Assembly (NCBI RefSeq): GCF_001469955.1
Contig: NZ_LOPU01000034.1
Location: forward strand, 1-64,000
Direction of reading: 5' to 3'
Source of the DNA: Haloprofundus marisrubri
GTDB lineage: Archaea; Halobacteriota; Halobacteria; Halobacteriales; Haloferacaceae
DNA length: 64,000 bases
The translations under genes were made by a program, and so were the position numbers. The notes beneath the pieces were generated by a model, which saw only the letters and a list, made by a program, of their open reading frames with translations, was not told the DNA's origin and did not search any database. The number at the start of each line of letters is the position of its first letter. The first letter of the stretch is position 1. Below are positions 43,811 through 52,610 of the stretch, piece after piece.

Positions 43811-44974
43811 ATGCTCGATTACGTAGATTTGGAGGCCGACCTCGACGAGGAAGAGCGGATGATTCGCGACACCGCTCGCAGATTCGTCGAGGAGAAGGTC
43901 AAGCCGGACATCGGCGACCACTACGAGGCCGGAACGTTCCCCGAGGAACTCATCACCGAGATGGGCGAACTCGGCTTCTACGCGCCGAATCTCGACGGCT
44001 ACGGCCTTCCGGGAGTGGGCGAACGCGCCTACGGACTCCTAATGCAGGAACTCGAAGCCGGCGACGCCGGCATCCGGTCGATGGCGAGCGTGCAGGGTGC
44101 GCTCGTGATGTACCCCATCCACGCCTTCGGCAGCGACGAACAGAAGGAGCGCTGGCTGCCGGAGTTAGGCACTGGTGACGCCGTCGGCTGTTTCGGACTG
44201 ACGGAACCCCAGCACGGGTCGAACCCCGGTGGAATGGAGACGCGCGCGGAGGCCGACGGCGACGAGTACGTCCTCAACGGCTCGAAGACGTGGATTACGA
44301 ACTCGCCCATCGCCGACGTGGCCGTCGTCTGGGCGCGTGAGACCTCTGCCGAAGAGTCGCCGATTCGCGGCTTCCTCGTCGAAACCGACCGCGACGGCGT
44401 GACGACGAACAAGATAGACGACAAACTCTCGATGCGCGCGTCCATCACGGGCGAAATTGGCCTCAACGACGTTCGCATCCCCGAGGAGAACGTCCTGCCC
44501 GGCGTCTCCGGGCTGAAAGGCCCCCTATCGTGTCTGACGCAGGCGCGCTTCGGCATCGCGTGGGGTGCGGTCGGGTCCGCACGTGACTGCTTCGAGACGG
44601 CGCGAGAGTACGCGACCGACCGCGAGCAGTTCGGCGGTCCAATCGCACGCTTCCAAATTCAACAGGAGAAACTCGCGGAGATGGCGACCCAGATTACGAC
44701 GAGTCAGTTGCTCGCGTACCGCCTCGCCGACCTGAAAGAGCGCGGTGACCTCCGACCCGAACAGGTGTCGATGGCCAAGCGCAACAACGTCCGGATGGCG
44801 CGCGACCAAGCCCGCATCGCCCGCGAGATGCTCGGCGGCAACGGCATCACGACCGATTACTCGCCGATGCGGCACCTCTCGAACCTCGAAACCGTCTACA
44901 CCTACGAGGGAACCCACGATATCCACACGCTGGTACTGGGGAAGGACCTCACCGGGATTGCGGCGTTCGAGTAG
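43811..44974 (+). CDS. Acyl-CoA dehydrogenase (glutaryl-CoA dehydrogenase-like)
   Basis: A 387-residue FAD-dependent dehydrogenase. FAD/substrate motifs are CFGLTEPQHGSNPGGMET and TWITNSPIADVAVVWAR; the C-terminal catalytic base is in TYEGTHDIHTLVLGK. The LTEPQHGSNPGGMET and YEGTHDIHTLVLG segments resemble glutaryl-CoA and related dehydrogenases. Electrons would pass to ETF and then to a quinone reductase. The 3' end, including the stop, begins the tandem repeat described at 44951. ATG 43811 is used; TTG 43805 is two codons earlier. Confidence 0.9.
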   Translation: MLDYVDLEADLDEEERMIRDTARRFVEEKVKPDIGDHYEAGTFPEELITEMGELGFYAPNLDGYGLPGVGERAYGLLMQELEAGDAGIRSMASVQGALVMYPIHAFGSDEQKERWLPELGTGDAVGCFGLTEPQHGSNPGGMETRAEADGDEYVLNGSKTWITNSPIADVAVVWARETSAEESPIRGFLVETDRDGVTTNKIDDKLSMRASITGEIGLNDVRIPEENVLPGVSGLKGPLSCLTQARFGIAWGAVGSARDCFETAREYATDREQFGGPIARFQIQQEKLAEMATQITTSQLLAYRLADLKERGDLRPEQVSMAKRNNVRMARDQARIAREMLGGNGITTDYSPMRHLSNLETVYTYEGTHDIHTLVLGKDLTGIAAFE

Positions 44975-45102
44975 GCCGGTTCGAGACCTCCCGCAATCGC
45001 GGTGAGTAACCGGGATTGCGGCGTTCGAGTAGGCTGTTTCGAGACCTCCCGCAATCGCGGTGAGTAACCGGGATTGCGGCGTTCGAGTAGGCCGGTTCGA
45101 GC
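44951..45102. repeat. 58-base tandem duplication of a gene's 3' end
   Basis: Units begin at 44951, 45009 and 45067 (period 58; the third is cut after about 36 bases). Each includes the last eight codons and stop of the acyl-CoA dehydrogenase gene (GIAAFE then TAG) and spacer with GATTGCGG and CCGCAATC in inverted orientation, so hairpins are possible. Units 1 and 2 differ at about two positions. The sequence lies at the gene end, outside any other CDS. Confidence 0.85.
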
Positions 45103-45115
45103 GAATCCGCTCGAA
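45096..45115 (+). terminator. Strong hairpin after the tandem repeat
   Basis: TTCGAGCG-AATC-CGCTCGAA is a perfect eight-pair stem with a four-base loop, followed by AAACAG. It sits where the third repeat unit diverges. A stop signal for the acyl-CoA dehydrogenase transcript is plausible but archaeal terminators usually need a T tract, which is absent. Confidence 0.4.
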
Positions 45116-45284
45116 AACAGCCGCTCGACCAGTCCGACTATCTTACAGTCAATTTCTGTATCAGTTTTCGTGGAGTCGCCCGGGACGTTGGAATTCGGGC
45201 ACTCCTTCCGCTCAGTGATGTACGTTTCGATTGCGACACGGGCGGGGAGGCTTTACCCCTCCACGACGTAGCGTCGGACGAGCC

Positions 45285-45572
45285 ATGACCACTCCAGCGT
45301 ACAACGGCTCAGCCGAACTCGACCTCACGCACGCCGAATCGTGGGTCGTCCACGCCGCAGTTCTCGCGGCCATCGAGCGGACGCTCGACACCGGGCAGAA
45401 GCCGATGCAGGAACACACACTTCGTGAAAAAGTCGAGGAAGACGAGACGTTCACCGACAGCGAACTCCGGAGACTCCGACAGATGCTTTCGACGTATCTG
45501 GAGTCCGCCCCCGAACGAGACGTCGAACCCGGCGAAGCCGTACTCGGCTACATCCGCCGAACGATTCAGTGA
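45285..45572 (+). CDS. Haloarchaeal protein of unknown function
   Basis: A 95-residue helical protein, MTTPAYNGSAELDLTHAESW, with LRRLRQMLSTYLESAPERD. CTTTAC at 45251-45256 is a good TATA box about 29-34 bases before ATG 45285. No known domain is seen; the length and composition are those of Halobacteria-specific families. It converges on the DCC-type gene. Confidence 0.65.
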   Translation: MTTPAYNGSAELDLTHAESWVVHAAVLAAIERTLDTGQKPMQEHTLREKVEEDETFTDSELRRLRQMLSTYLESAPERDVEPGEAVLGYIRRTIQ

Positions 45573-45623
45573 GGGTTTCTCTCGGTCCCCTACACCGGGC
45601 AACATCTCGCTTCGCCGCCCCTC

Positions 45624-45980
45624 TCAGGCCGACGACCGGCTGACGAAACGCCCCCACAGTGCCCGTCTGTCGGCGGTCCATCGGTAGAGTCGCTCTCGGA
45701 CGCTCCGATACGTCGGCACGTGGCGAAGCAACGAAAACGCGCCCGCGAAAACAGGATGCAACGCCGCCAGCGTCTGCTCTGCGGCCGCTCCGCAGGAGTA
45801 GACGGTCTCGTCGGTCAGCAGATGCGCACAGCGTTCGTAGTCGTCGGGGAGACGGGCGAGTTGGTCGTCGGTGAGTTCCGCGAAGCCGACCAACTCGAAC
45901 TCGCCGTAGCGGTCGGCGACGACGACGCACCACGTGCAGAATCCGCAGTCGTCGTCGTAGACGAGTCGTGGGGAGGACAT
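45624..45980 (-). CDS. DCC-family (DUF393) thiol-disulfide oxidoreductase-like protein
   Basis: A 118-residue protein starting MSSPRLVYDDDCGFCTWCVV. The DxDCGFC motif defines the DCC family, predicted to have a thioredoxin-like fold with a CxxC redox pair. A further Cys pair lies in ERCAHLL and VYSCGAAA. The reaction is unknown. It lies 40 bases from the next minus-strand gene, which could lead the same transcript. Confidence 0.8.
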   Translation of the reverse strand: MSSPRLVYDDDCGFCTWCVVVADRYGEFELVGFAELTDDQLARLPDDYERCAHLLTDETVYSCGAAAEQTLAALHPVFAGAFSLLRHVPTYRSVRERLYRWTADRRALWGRFVSRSSA

Positions 45981-46020
45981 AACTACAGATTCGGGAGCTT
46001 CGGCCTTAGTTTCCGCCGTT

Positions 46021-46497
46021 TTACTCGTCCCAGTAGCTGACGGTGTCGTCGCGGCGGTAGTACCCCTCGACGGTCCGGGGGTCGTCGCTGCCGGGAGCCG
46101 AACCGGCGAAAATGCCGACTTTCCCCGAGTCGGGGTAGACGCTCACCTCCGGGTCGTCCATCGTCGACAACATCAGATAGCGAAACGGTTCCTCCGAGCG
46201 GTTGCCGACGCGGTGGGCGCTCTCTTCGCCGGCCGGTAGCGCGACGTAGTCGCCCGCGAGGAGGTCGTGTTCGTCGTCGCCGAGACGGAGCGTTCCCGCT
46301 CCCGAAAGCACGTATATCGCCTCCTCGTTACCCGTGTGGAAGTGGTAGGGCCACGAGTTGCCGCCCGGCGGGAGTTCGTAGAGACTGCAGCCGAGACGGT
46401 CGCCACCGGCGGCCGCGGCGAGTTTCTTCCGACGAAAGTGAGTGTCGTCGCGGTCGGTCTCGGTCCAGTCGACGTCAGCCTCGTTGGTGGGGTCCAT
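46021..46497 (-). CDS. Cupin-domain protein
   Basis: A 158-residue single cupin: PYHFHTGNEEAIYVLSGAGTLRLG is motif 1 (two His and a Glu), and YVALPAGEESAHRVGNRSEEPFRYLML is motif 2. The C-terminus adds a conserved-looking KVGIFAGSAPGSDD. It belongs to the sugar-isomerase/redox cupin group without a definite substrate. ATG 46497 is used because the upstream open frame (to 46731) overlaps the ferredoxin gene. Divergent from the ferredoxin. Confidence 0.8.
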   Translation of the reverse strand: MDPTNEADVDWTETDRDDTHFRRKKLAAAAGGDRLGCSLYELPPGGNSWPYHFHTGNEEAIYVLSGAGTLRLGDDEHDLLAGDYVALPAGEESAHRVGNRSEEPFRYLMLSTMDDPEVSVYPDSGKVGIFAGSAPGSDDPRTVEGYYRRDDTVSYWDE

Positions 46498-46609
46498 GCG
46501 TACCTGTTCGCTCGGGAAAGCTATCAAACCGACTCGGCAGTCGAACCCCCCCTCGAGGCGTCGAAAGCGGGACACCGAAGTCGAAGTCGAGAGACGTGTT
46601 GTTAAGTAG

Positions 46610-46951
<342 letters not shown>

Positions 46952-46975
46952 CAAAGCCGACGTTCTCCACGCTGT

Positions 46976-47010
46976 GCTGTGTCCGAAAATCCGTACTGCG
47001 CTGTGTCCGA
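46976..47010. promoter_or_regulatory. Two direct 11-base repeats upstream of the ferritin-like gene
   Basis: GCTGTGTCCGA occurs at 46976-46986 and again at 47000-47010, start-to-start 24 bases. They lie 33 bases or more before the TATA-like box (GTTACAA, 47043-47049) of the ferritin-like gene. A repeat of about two helical turns suits paired operator half sites. Confidence 0.3.
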
Positions 47011-47076
47011 TAGCTGAGAGTCCCGCGTACCGACCGATGTGTAGTTACAATTGGGTGGCTGTGGCAAGTGGCCTGC

Positions 47077-47532
47077 ATGACTTCTCAAGACGTTACGAAC
47101 ACGCTGAAGCAGGCGTACAAAGACGAACTCGAGACAGTGATGAACTATCTGACGAACTCCATCGTTCTCGACGGCGTCAGCGCCGAGGAAGTCAAGGAGT
47201 CGCTGCGCGAGGACATCCAAGAGGAACTCGGCCACGCGGAGATGCTCGGCCAGCGTCTCAAGCAACTCGACGAACAGCCGCCGGGTTCCGCCGAGTTCGA
47301 CCCTCGCCAGCAGTCGCTGCAACCCCCAGAGGACACGACGGACGTCCTGTCGGTTATCGACGGCGTCCTCGACGCCGAAGAAGACGCCATCGAGACGTAT
47401 CGAACGCTCATCAAGCAGGCCGAGGAGGCCGACGACCCGGTGACGGAGGATATCGGGGTGACGATTCTCGCCGACGAGGAGGCACATCGAACGGAGTTCC
47501 GTGGGTTCAAAAAGGAGTACAAGAACGACTGA
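47077..47532 (+). CDS. Ferritin-like di-iron domain protein
   Basis: A 151-residue four-helix protein. Helices contain the metal-ligand pattern YKDELETVMNYL, EDIQEELGHAEMLG, AEEDAIETYRTLI and DEEAHRTEFRGF, i.e. four Glu and two His for a dinuclear iron centre. The family includes ferritin-like proteins and rubrerythrin-type peroxidases; no rubredoxin part is present. ATG 47077 fits the TATA at 47043; a GTG lies at 47068. It is convergent with the large Fe-S oxidoreductase. Confidence 0.82.
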   Translation: MTSQDVTNTLKQAYKDELETVMNYLTNSIVLDGVSAEEVKESLREDIQEELGHAEMLGQRLKQLDEQPPGSAEFDPRQQSLQPPEDTTDVLSVIDGVLDAEEDAIETYRTLIKQAEEADDPVTEDIGVTILADEEAHRTEFRGFKKEYKND

Positions 47533-47553
47533 GCGAACAGCGCTCGAACCGAC

Positions 47554-49773
47554 TCAGTCGGCCGTCGCCGGCCGCGTGTCGTCGCCGGCGGCCGTCCGCT
47601 CCGCCTTCGCATCGAGCGCTTCGATGAGCAGTTCGGCGACGTCGACGATTTCGATGTCGTCCTCGAAGTCGCCCGTCTTTCTGCCGTCTTCGTACATCGT
47701 CATACACATCGGACAGGCGACGACGAATTTCTCCACTGCGGACCCCGCGTCGGTGTCTTCGAGCGCCTCGCGGAGTCGCTCTTCGCTCGGTTTGGGTTCC
47801 TCGTCGAACTCCATCCAGAGACCGCCGCCGCCGCCACCGCAACAGAACGAGTCCGCGCGGTTGCGCGGCATCTCGTGGAGGTCACAGCCGGTCGCTTTGA
47901 TGATGTCGCGCGGGACCTCGTACACGTCGTTGTACCGCCCGAGGTGACACGGGTCGTGGTAAGTGACGGTGTAGTCGAGTTCCGTCCCGTCGAGGCCGAG
48001 GCGGCCGTCGGAGACGAGTTGTTCGACGACCTGCGACCAGTGGTACACCGGAATCTCTGCATCTTCGTTCCAGTACTCGTCGTACTCGAAGGGCATCACG
48101 GGGTCGTCGGCGAACTCCGCGAAGTCGATTTCCGGATACTCGTTTTTCATCGTGTTGTACGAGTGCGGGTCCGTACAGACGATTTTCTCGAACTCACAGT
48201 CCTCGAAGGTTTCGACGTGGTGACCCGCGAGTTCGAGGTAGAGGAACTCCTCGCCGACGCGGCGGATGTCGTTGCCGTCGAACTTCTCGTCGTCGAAGAG
48301 GATGCCGAAGGAGACACCCGCACGCTCGAACAGCGTGGCGAGCGAGCGTGCGACCTTCTTATTCCGGTCGTCGTAGCTCGGGTAGTCGCCGACGTACCAG
48401 AGGAACTCGACTTCCTCCTCGCGGGCGTCGGTGAGGTCGAAGTCGAGGTCGTCGGCCCAGTCGGCGCGCTTGCGCGGCGGGTCGCCGAACGTGTTGCCCT
48501 TCTGCATCAGGTTCCCGAAGACGTCCTGCATGTTGGACTGGACCGCCCCCTCGTCGGTGAGTTGGCGGTTCATCCGCGTGAACGACGAGAGATGCTCGAT
48601 TTCGACGGGGCAGGCGTCCATGCAGGCCATACACGCCATACAGGACTCCATCGTCTCGCTGGCGATGACGCCGCCGTCGGCGACGATGGGCTTCGACTCG
48701 GTCTCGCCGGCGTCAAGCGATTCTCGATACGATTTGAGGTCGAGAATCACGTCGCGCGGGTCGAGCGGTCGGCCGGAGGCTTTCGCGGGGCAGACCGACG
48801 AACAGCGGCCACACTTCGTGCAGGCGTCCTGGTCGAGAATCTCCTTCCACGAGAAGTCGTCGATGGACTCGGCGTTGACGTGGTCGAGGTCGGCGGGCAC
48901 GCCGGGAAGCCGACTCCCGGCCTTCTCGTCGCGGGTGACGACGTTGGCGAACGAGGAAATCATGTGGAACGGTTTCGCGTACGGAATCCACGCGATGAAG
49001 CCGAGTGCGAGAAGCGAGTGGCTCCACCACCCCGCCCAGTACAGCGATTCGGCCTGACCGGCGGACATGCCCGCACCGTCGAACACCATCGCGAGGAAGT
49101 AGCCGACGAAACTCACCGTCTCGAACTCGGGGAAACCGGTACCGGCGATGCGAAGCGCCTCGATGACGTAGCCGCCGACGCCGAGCAGAAACAGCGTCCA
49201 GATGAACGCGTCGTCTTCGCGGGAGGTGTGTTTGCCCCACAGACGCTCGTGACGGACCGCGTAGCGGCGGTACAGCGCCATGGCGACGCCGATAACGAAC
49301 AGAAAGCCCATCGCGTCCATTACCAGCGAGTACGAGAGGTAGAAGTTACCCTGGAAGAACGACTCCTGACCGAGCAGTTTCGTCCAGATGTCCATGTCGA
49401 ACGCGAGAATGGAGGTTCCGATGAACAGCGTCAGAAAGCCCCAGAGGACGAACGCGTGCATCACGCCCGCGTAGAGGTCACGGTCGAACTGTTTCTCGTT
49501 CGAGAGGACGATACGCGCGGCGGTGCCGACTCGCTCGGGGAGTTCGGCGAGACGGTCGAACGGGTCTTCGCTGCCGCGAGTGTAGCGGGCGAACCGTTCG
49601 TAGACGCCGTAGGCGAAGACGAGAAGCACCAGCGCTGCCAGCCAGTAGAAGACGGCTTCGCCGACGTAGCTTATCGTCCAGAACGTCGGGCGCGTCGGCG
49701 CTTCCGCCTGCAGGAGCGCCGCCGGAACGCCCGGAGACGGCGCGAGCGCGCCGCCAACCTGCGAATCTATCAT
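47554..49773 (-). CDS. Membrane-bound Fe-S oxidoreductase (HdrD/GlpC-like, FadF-type)
   Basis: A 739-residue protein. Residues 1-310 have about six membrane helices (IVLVMHAFVLWGFLTLFIG-like region, MLVIGVAMALYR) with histidines suitable for haem b. Then a double ferredoxin part CTKCGRCSSVCP and CMACMACMDACP, and C-terminal HdrD-type CCG sequence: DPCHLGRY..., 34 residues on FCCGGGGGG, then CPMC. The organisation is that of quinone-linked heterodisulfide-reductase-like proteins, proposed in bacteria as an acyl-CoA/ETF-to-quinone oxidoreductase (FadF). An acyl-CoA dehydrogenase 3 kb away fits this reading. ATTTAACC on the minus strand (49797-49804) is a TATA box about 27 bases before ATG 49773. 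Confidence 0.85.
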   Translation of the reverse strand: MIDSQVGGALAPSPGVPAALLQAEAPTRPTFWTISYVGEAVFYWLAALVLLVFAYGVYERFARYTRGSEDPFDRLAELPERVGTAARIVLSNEKQFDRDLYAGVMHAFVLWGFLTLFIGTSILAFDMDIWTKLLGQESFFQGNFYLSYSLVMDAMGFLFVIGVAMALYRRYAVRHERLWGKHTSREDDAFIWTLFLLGVGGYVIEALRIAGTGFPEFETVSFVGYFLAMVFDGAGMSAGQAESLYWAGWWSHSLLALGFIAWIPYAKPFHMISSFANVVTRDEKAGSRLPGVPADLDHVNAESIDDFSWKEILDQDACTKCGRCSSVCPAKASGRPLDPRDVILDLKSYRESLDAGETESKPIVADGGVIASETMESCMACMACMDACPVEIEHLSSFTRMNRQLTDEGAVQSNMQDVFGNLMQKGNTFGDPPRKRADWADDLDFDLTDAREEEVEFLWYVGDYPSYDDRNKKVARSLATLFERAGVSFGILFDDEKFDGNDIRRVGEEFLYLELAGHHVETFEDCEFEKIVCTDPHSYNTMKNEYPEIDFAEFADDPVMPFEYDEYWNEDAEIPVYHWSQVVEQLVSDGRLGLDGTELDYTVTYHDPCHLGRYNDVYEVPRDIIKATGCDLHEMPRNRADSFCCGGGGGGLWMEFDEEPKPSEERLREALEDTDAGSAVEKFVVACPMCMTMYEDGRKTGDFEDDIEIVDVAELLIEALDAKAERTAAGDDTRPATAD

Positions 49774-49867
49774 ACTCAATCACCGGGGTACCGAGTGGTT
49801 AAATCTTGCCACCCGCTTCGCTGCGCGCGAGAGCGGAGACGGCCGGGAGCGGCAGACGGCGTGATGG

Positions 49868-50572
49868 TCAGAGAACCGACCAGAGTGCAAGAACTGCCGC
49901 GACAGCAAACCCGAGCCAGTCGAGACGGCCGAACCGAAGCGCCGGCAGCGTCGGGTTCCACGCGAAACAGCGGGCCCGAAGCGCGAGCGAGAGACGGTCC
50001 GCGCGGCCGAACGCCCGGTTCAATCCCGCTATCGCGGTGCGCTGGATGCGCTCTGTGACCGGTCGCTCGTCGCCGAGACGGGCAGCCATCGCCTCGCGGG
50101 TTCTGCGCAAATCCGCGAGCAAGAGTGGGAAGAACCGAAAAACGAGCGAGATTCCCATACCCAGAAACTGGCCGAGTTTCCCGGGAACGGTCCGTTGGAT
50201 GGCCGCGCGCGTGTCGCGGACGGGCGTCGACCGGACGTACGCGGCGGTGACGAACAACACGAGCAGTGCTCGATAGCTGGCGAGCGCAGGCTCTCGGGCG
50301 TCGGCGACGACGACCCACGGCGGGCCGAGCGTCAGCGCCGAAACGAGCGGACCGGCGAGAAGAAACGGGAGAAGGTACCGAAACTCTCGCAGCGCAGAGA
50401 GCGGCGAGAGTCCCGCAGATGCGAGAAGAACGGCGGCCACCGCCGAGAGTGCCAACAGTCCCTGCGGCGTCTCGTGGGCGAACGCGGCGGCGACGAACGC
50501 GAACTGGACGAGCAATTTGGTCCGCGGGTCGAGACGGTGTGCGAGCGACTCGTCGGGGGCATAACTCAGCAC
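49868..50572 (-). CDS. bioN: ECF transporter T component (biotin, BioN-type)
   Basis: A 234-residue membrane protein with at least five helices (LVQFAFVAAAFAHETPQGLL, LLPFLLAGPLVSAL, LVFRFFPLLLADLRRTREAM). The cytoplasmic A-R-x motifs of EcfT appear as MAARLGDERPV and LALRARCFAW. It couples the ATPase to the substrate-binding S component. It starts with GTG at 50572, which overlaps the stop of the ATPase gene by seven bases. With 50566-51306 and 51312-51896 it makes a complete ECF importer. Confidence 0.87.
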   Translation of the reverse strand: MLSYAPDESLAHRLDPRTKLLVQFAFVAAAFAHETPQGLLALSAVAAVLLASAGLSPLSALREFRYLLPFLLAGPLVSALTLGPPWVVVADAREPALASYRALLVLFVTAAYVRSTPVRDTRAAIQRTVPGKLGQFLGMGISLVFRFFPLLLADLRRTREAMAARLGDERPVTERIQRTAIAGLNRAFGRADRLSLALRARCFAWNPTLPALRFGRLDWLGFAVAAVLALWSVL

Positions 50573-51306
50573 GGGTCGTCGGCCGGCGGACGGGGTTCGG
50601 TGGGCAGGCGAACGTCGAGGTTCGAGAGCGACTCGCGGGCCGATGTCGAATCAGCGTCGTCGTCGACGACGACGATTCGACCGTCGGCCATCGCTACCAC
50701 TCGGTCGGCGAGCGAGAGTACGTCGCGCAGGTCGTGGGTGACGACGACGACGCTCGTTCCGTCGGCGTGCAGCGACCGGAGTCGGTCGAGTACCGAGCGC
50801 CGCGCGGGTTCGTCCAAGCCGGTGAAGGGTTCGTCCAACACGAGGTGCGTCGGTTCCATCGCCAGCGCCCCCGCGATAGCGACGCGTTCGCGTTCGCCTC
50901 CCGAGAGGTCGGTGACTCGGTCGTTTTCCTTCTCTTCGAGATTCACCGCCGAGAGCGCGGCGTCGACGCGGCGGTCGATTTCAGTTCGAGACAGTCCGAG
51001 GTTCTCGGGGCCGAACGCCACGTCCGCGCCGACGGTGGCCGAGACGAGTTGGTCGCGCGGGTCCTGAAACACCATCCCGACGGCGACGCGTGCGGCGACG
51101 AAGTCGTCTTGCACCCGAGTTCCGTCGACCGACACCTCGCCGGAATCGGGGTCGAGCAGACCGTTGAAGTGGCGGACGAGCGTCGACTTCCCCGACCCGT
51201 TGGCTCCGACGACGAGGAGAAACTCACCGTCGTCGACGGTGAGCGAGACGTCGTCGACGGCGACGGTGTCGCCATAGCGGTGGGTGAGGTTTCGGACCCG
51301 AATCAT
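50566..51306 (-). CDS. bioM: ECF transporter ATPase (biotin, BioM-type)
   Basis: A 246-residue ABC ATPase. Walker A GANGSGKSTL, Q-loop MVFQDPRDQLVS, signature LSGGERERVAI, Walker B LVLDEPFTGLD and the H-loop VTHDL are all present. It begins five bases after the bioY stop and overlaps the T-component gene. A single ATPase gene would serve as a homodimer, as in BioMNY of many prokaryotes. The assignment to biotin rests on the adjacent bioY. Confidence 0.88.
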   Translation of the reverse strand: MIRVRNLTHRYGDTVAVDDVSLTVDDGEFLLVVGANGSGKSTLVRHFNGLLDPDSGEVSVDGTRVQDDFVAARVAVGMVFQDPRDQLVSATVGADVAFGPENLGLSRTEIDRRVDAALSAVNLEEKENDRVTDLSGGERERVAIAGALAMEPTHLVLDEPFTGLDEPARRSVLDRLRSLHADGTSVVVVTHDLRDVLSLADRVVAMADGRIVVVDDDADSTSARESLSNLDVRLPTEPRPPADDPC

Positions 51307-51311
51307 TTCGG

Positions 51312-51896
51312 TTACGCGGCGGCGACGGCGTCCGAACGGACGATGCCGACGGCGGCGGCGATTTTCAGCGCCTCGGCGGGGAGGAACGCGGCCGCACCGA
51401 CGGCGAACGCTTCGGCGATTCCATAGCCGAGCGTCAGCATCAGGCCGGCCATCCCGAACGCGTAGATGACGACGGTTCCGGCGACCATCGCGCCGACGAG
51501 AAGCGGCGTGCTCGCCGCGCGGTAATCACGAAGCGAGACGCCCCGATGGACGACGGCGCCGATGAGCGCCGCCGCGACGGGGTACGACCAGAGATAGCCG
51601 AGCGTCGGGTCCGCCAGCAGCGAGCCGAATCCGGCACCGCCGCCTGCGAAGACAGGAACGCCCGCTGCACCTGCGGCGAGGTACAGTACCATCGATGCGG
51701 CCCCCCAGACGGGGCCGAGCATGATGCCGGCGAGGAACACGCCGAGTACCTGCAAGGTGACCGGTGCGGGCGAGACTGGATTCGGAAACGAGACGAAGCC
51801 GAACGCGCCCATCAGCGCTGCGAACAGCGCAGCACGGGCGATGTTCTTGGCCGTCTCGTCGCCGACGAGTTCGACGCCGTCTGTCGATGTTGCCAT
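51312..51896 (-). CDS. bioY: Biotin transporter substrate-binding component
   Basis: A 194-residue S component with six membrane helices. Family marks include FVSFPNPVSPAPVTLQVLGVFLAG, LGPVWGAASMVLYLAAGAAGVPVFAGG, GFGSLLADPTLGYLWSYPVAA and the C-terminal FLPAEALKIAAAV. This pattern (VPVTLQ-like, GYL-W-YP) is specific for BioY. It is the first gene of the bioY-M-N operon and its leader holds the BirA-type operator at 51910-51941. Confidence 0.92.
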   Translation of the reverse strand: MATSTDGVELVGDETAKNIARAALFAALMGAFGFVSFPNPVSPAPVTLQVLGVFLAGIMLGPVWGAASMVLYLAAGAAGVPVFAGGGAGFGSLLADPTLGYLWSYPVAAALIGAVVHRGVSLRDYRAASTPLLVGAMVAGTVVIYAFGMAGLMLTLGYGIAEAFAVGAAAFLPAEALKIAAAVGIVRSDAVAAA

Positions 51897-51909
51897 GGAT
51901 TCGACTGTT

Positions 51910-51941
51910 TCGTAAACCTACTTCAAGACATTGGTTTACAA
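51910..51941. promoter_or_regulatory. BirA-type biotin operator upstream of bioY
   Basis: TCGTAAACC (51910-51918) and GGTTTACAA (51933-51941) are inverted halves with 14 bases between, matching the general BirA operator form TTGTNAACC-N14-16-GGTTNACAA known from bacteria and archaea, with one mismatch. It ends 14 bases upstream of the bioY ATG on the minus strand, overlapping the probable TATA and start of transcription. A BirA with a DNA-binding N-terminus should act as repressor with biotinyl-AMP; its gene is not in this window. Confidence 0.8.
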
Positions 51942-52003
51942 CGTTCGCATCCCACGTGAGTTGGCAGTAGGCTTTTGTACACCAGACGATTCTTATACTC
52001 ACC

Positions 52004-52603
52004 ATGGACGAGAAGACGGCGGAACTGCGGGACATCTTCATCGATGCCACCGGTTCGGACACCGTCACTGAGAGTCAGGACGAAAAGCGGGGGTCCCTGA
52101 CCGAGGACGAGGAGGCCGTTGAGCGACGACTCGACGAACTCGTCACGACGATGCGGAGTCGGTACGAGTTCACGAGCGACTTGGAGACGGAGACGCTCGT
52201 AGCAGTCGTGCGCGGGTTCTACGACGAACAGTCCGACGAACAACTGGCCGCGGAACTCGATGTCGACGAGTCGGCGGTGTTCGATGCGCGGATGGACCTT
52301 CATCTCGTGAACGACGCCGACCGCGAGTCGCCGTTCGCGCTCGACGAACTGCGCACGCTCGTCGTCAACGACGTGCCGATGCGTGACCGAGCGGTCGAAC
52401 TCGACAGCGACGAGGCGACGGTCGGACGCTACTCGGCGATTATCGAAGCCGACCAGCGCTCGACTCGCGCGAACGACCGCTTCCGCGACGAGTTCGCCGA
52501 ACTGCTCACCGACTCGGACCTCTCGACACGTCTCGCCGAGACCGCCCGCGAAGACGGCCTGAGAGATGCGACCGAGGACATCGAGACGAACGTTTCCTTC
52601 TAA
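52004..52603 (+). CDS. Conditioned-medium-induced protein 4-like (Cmi4)
   Basis: A 199-residue acidic helical protein, MDEKTAELRDIFIDATGSDT, with SDEQLAAELDVDESAVFDARMDLHLV that looks like an HTH. From memory, related haloarchaeal proteins are annotated conditioned-medium-induced protein 4, linked to stationary-phase or cell-density gene expression; the biochemical role is not known. TTTTGTAC at 51973-51980 is a possible TATA 24-31 bases upstream. Divergent from bioY, so the biotin operator lies between them. Confidence 0.65.
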   Translation: MDEKTAELRDIFIDATGSDTVTESQDEKRGSLTEDEEAVERRLDELVTTMRSRYEFTSDLETETLVAVVRGFYDEQSDEQLAAELDVDESAVFDARMDLHLVNDADRESPFALDELRTLVVNDVPMRDRAVELDSDEATVGRYSAIIEADQRSTRANDRFRDEFAELLTDSDLSTRLAETAREDGLRDATEDIETNVSF

Positions 52604-52610
52604 CGCACCT

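Noticed and set aside
44951-45102. Possible CRISPR-like array
   Set aside because: The copies are directly adjacent with no unique spacers and include coding sequence with its stop; it is a tandem duplication.
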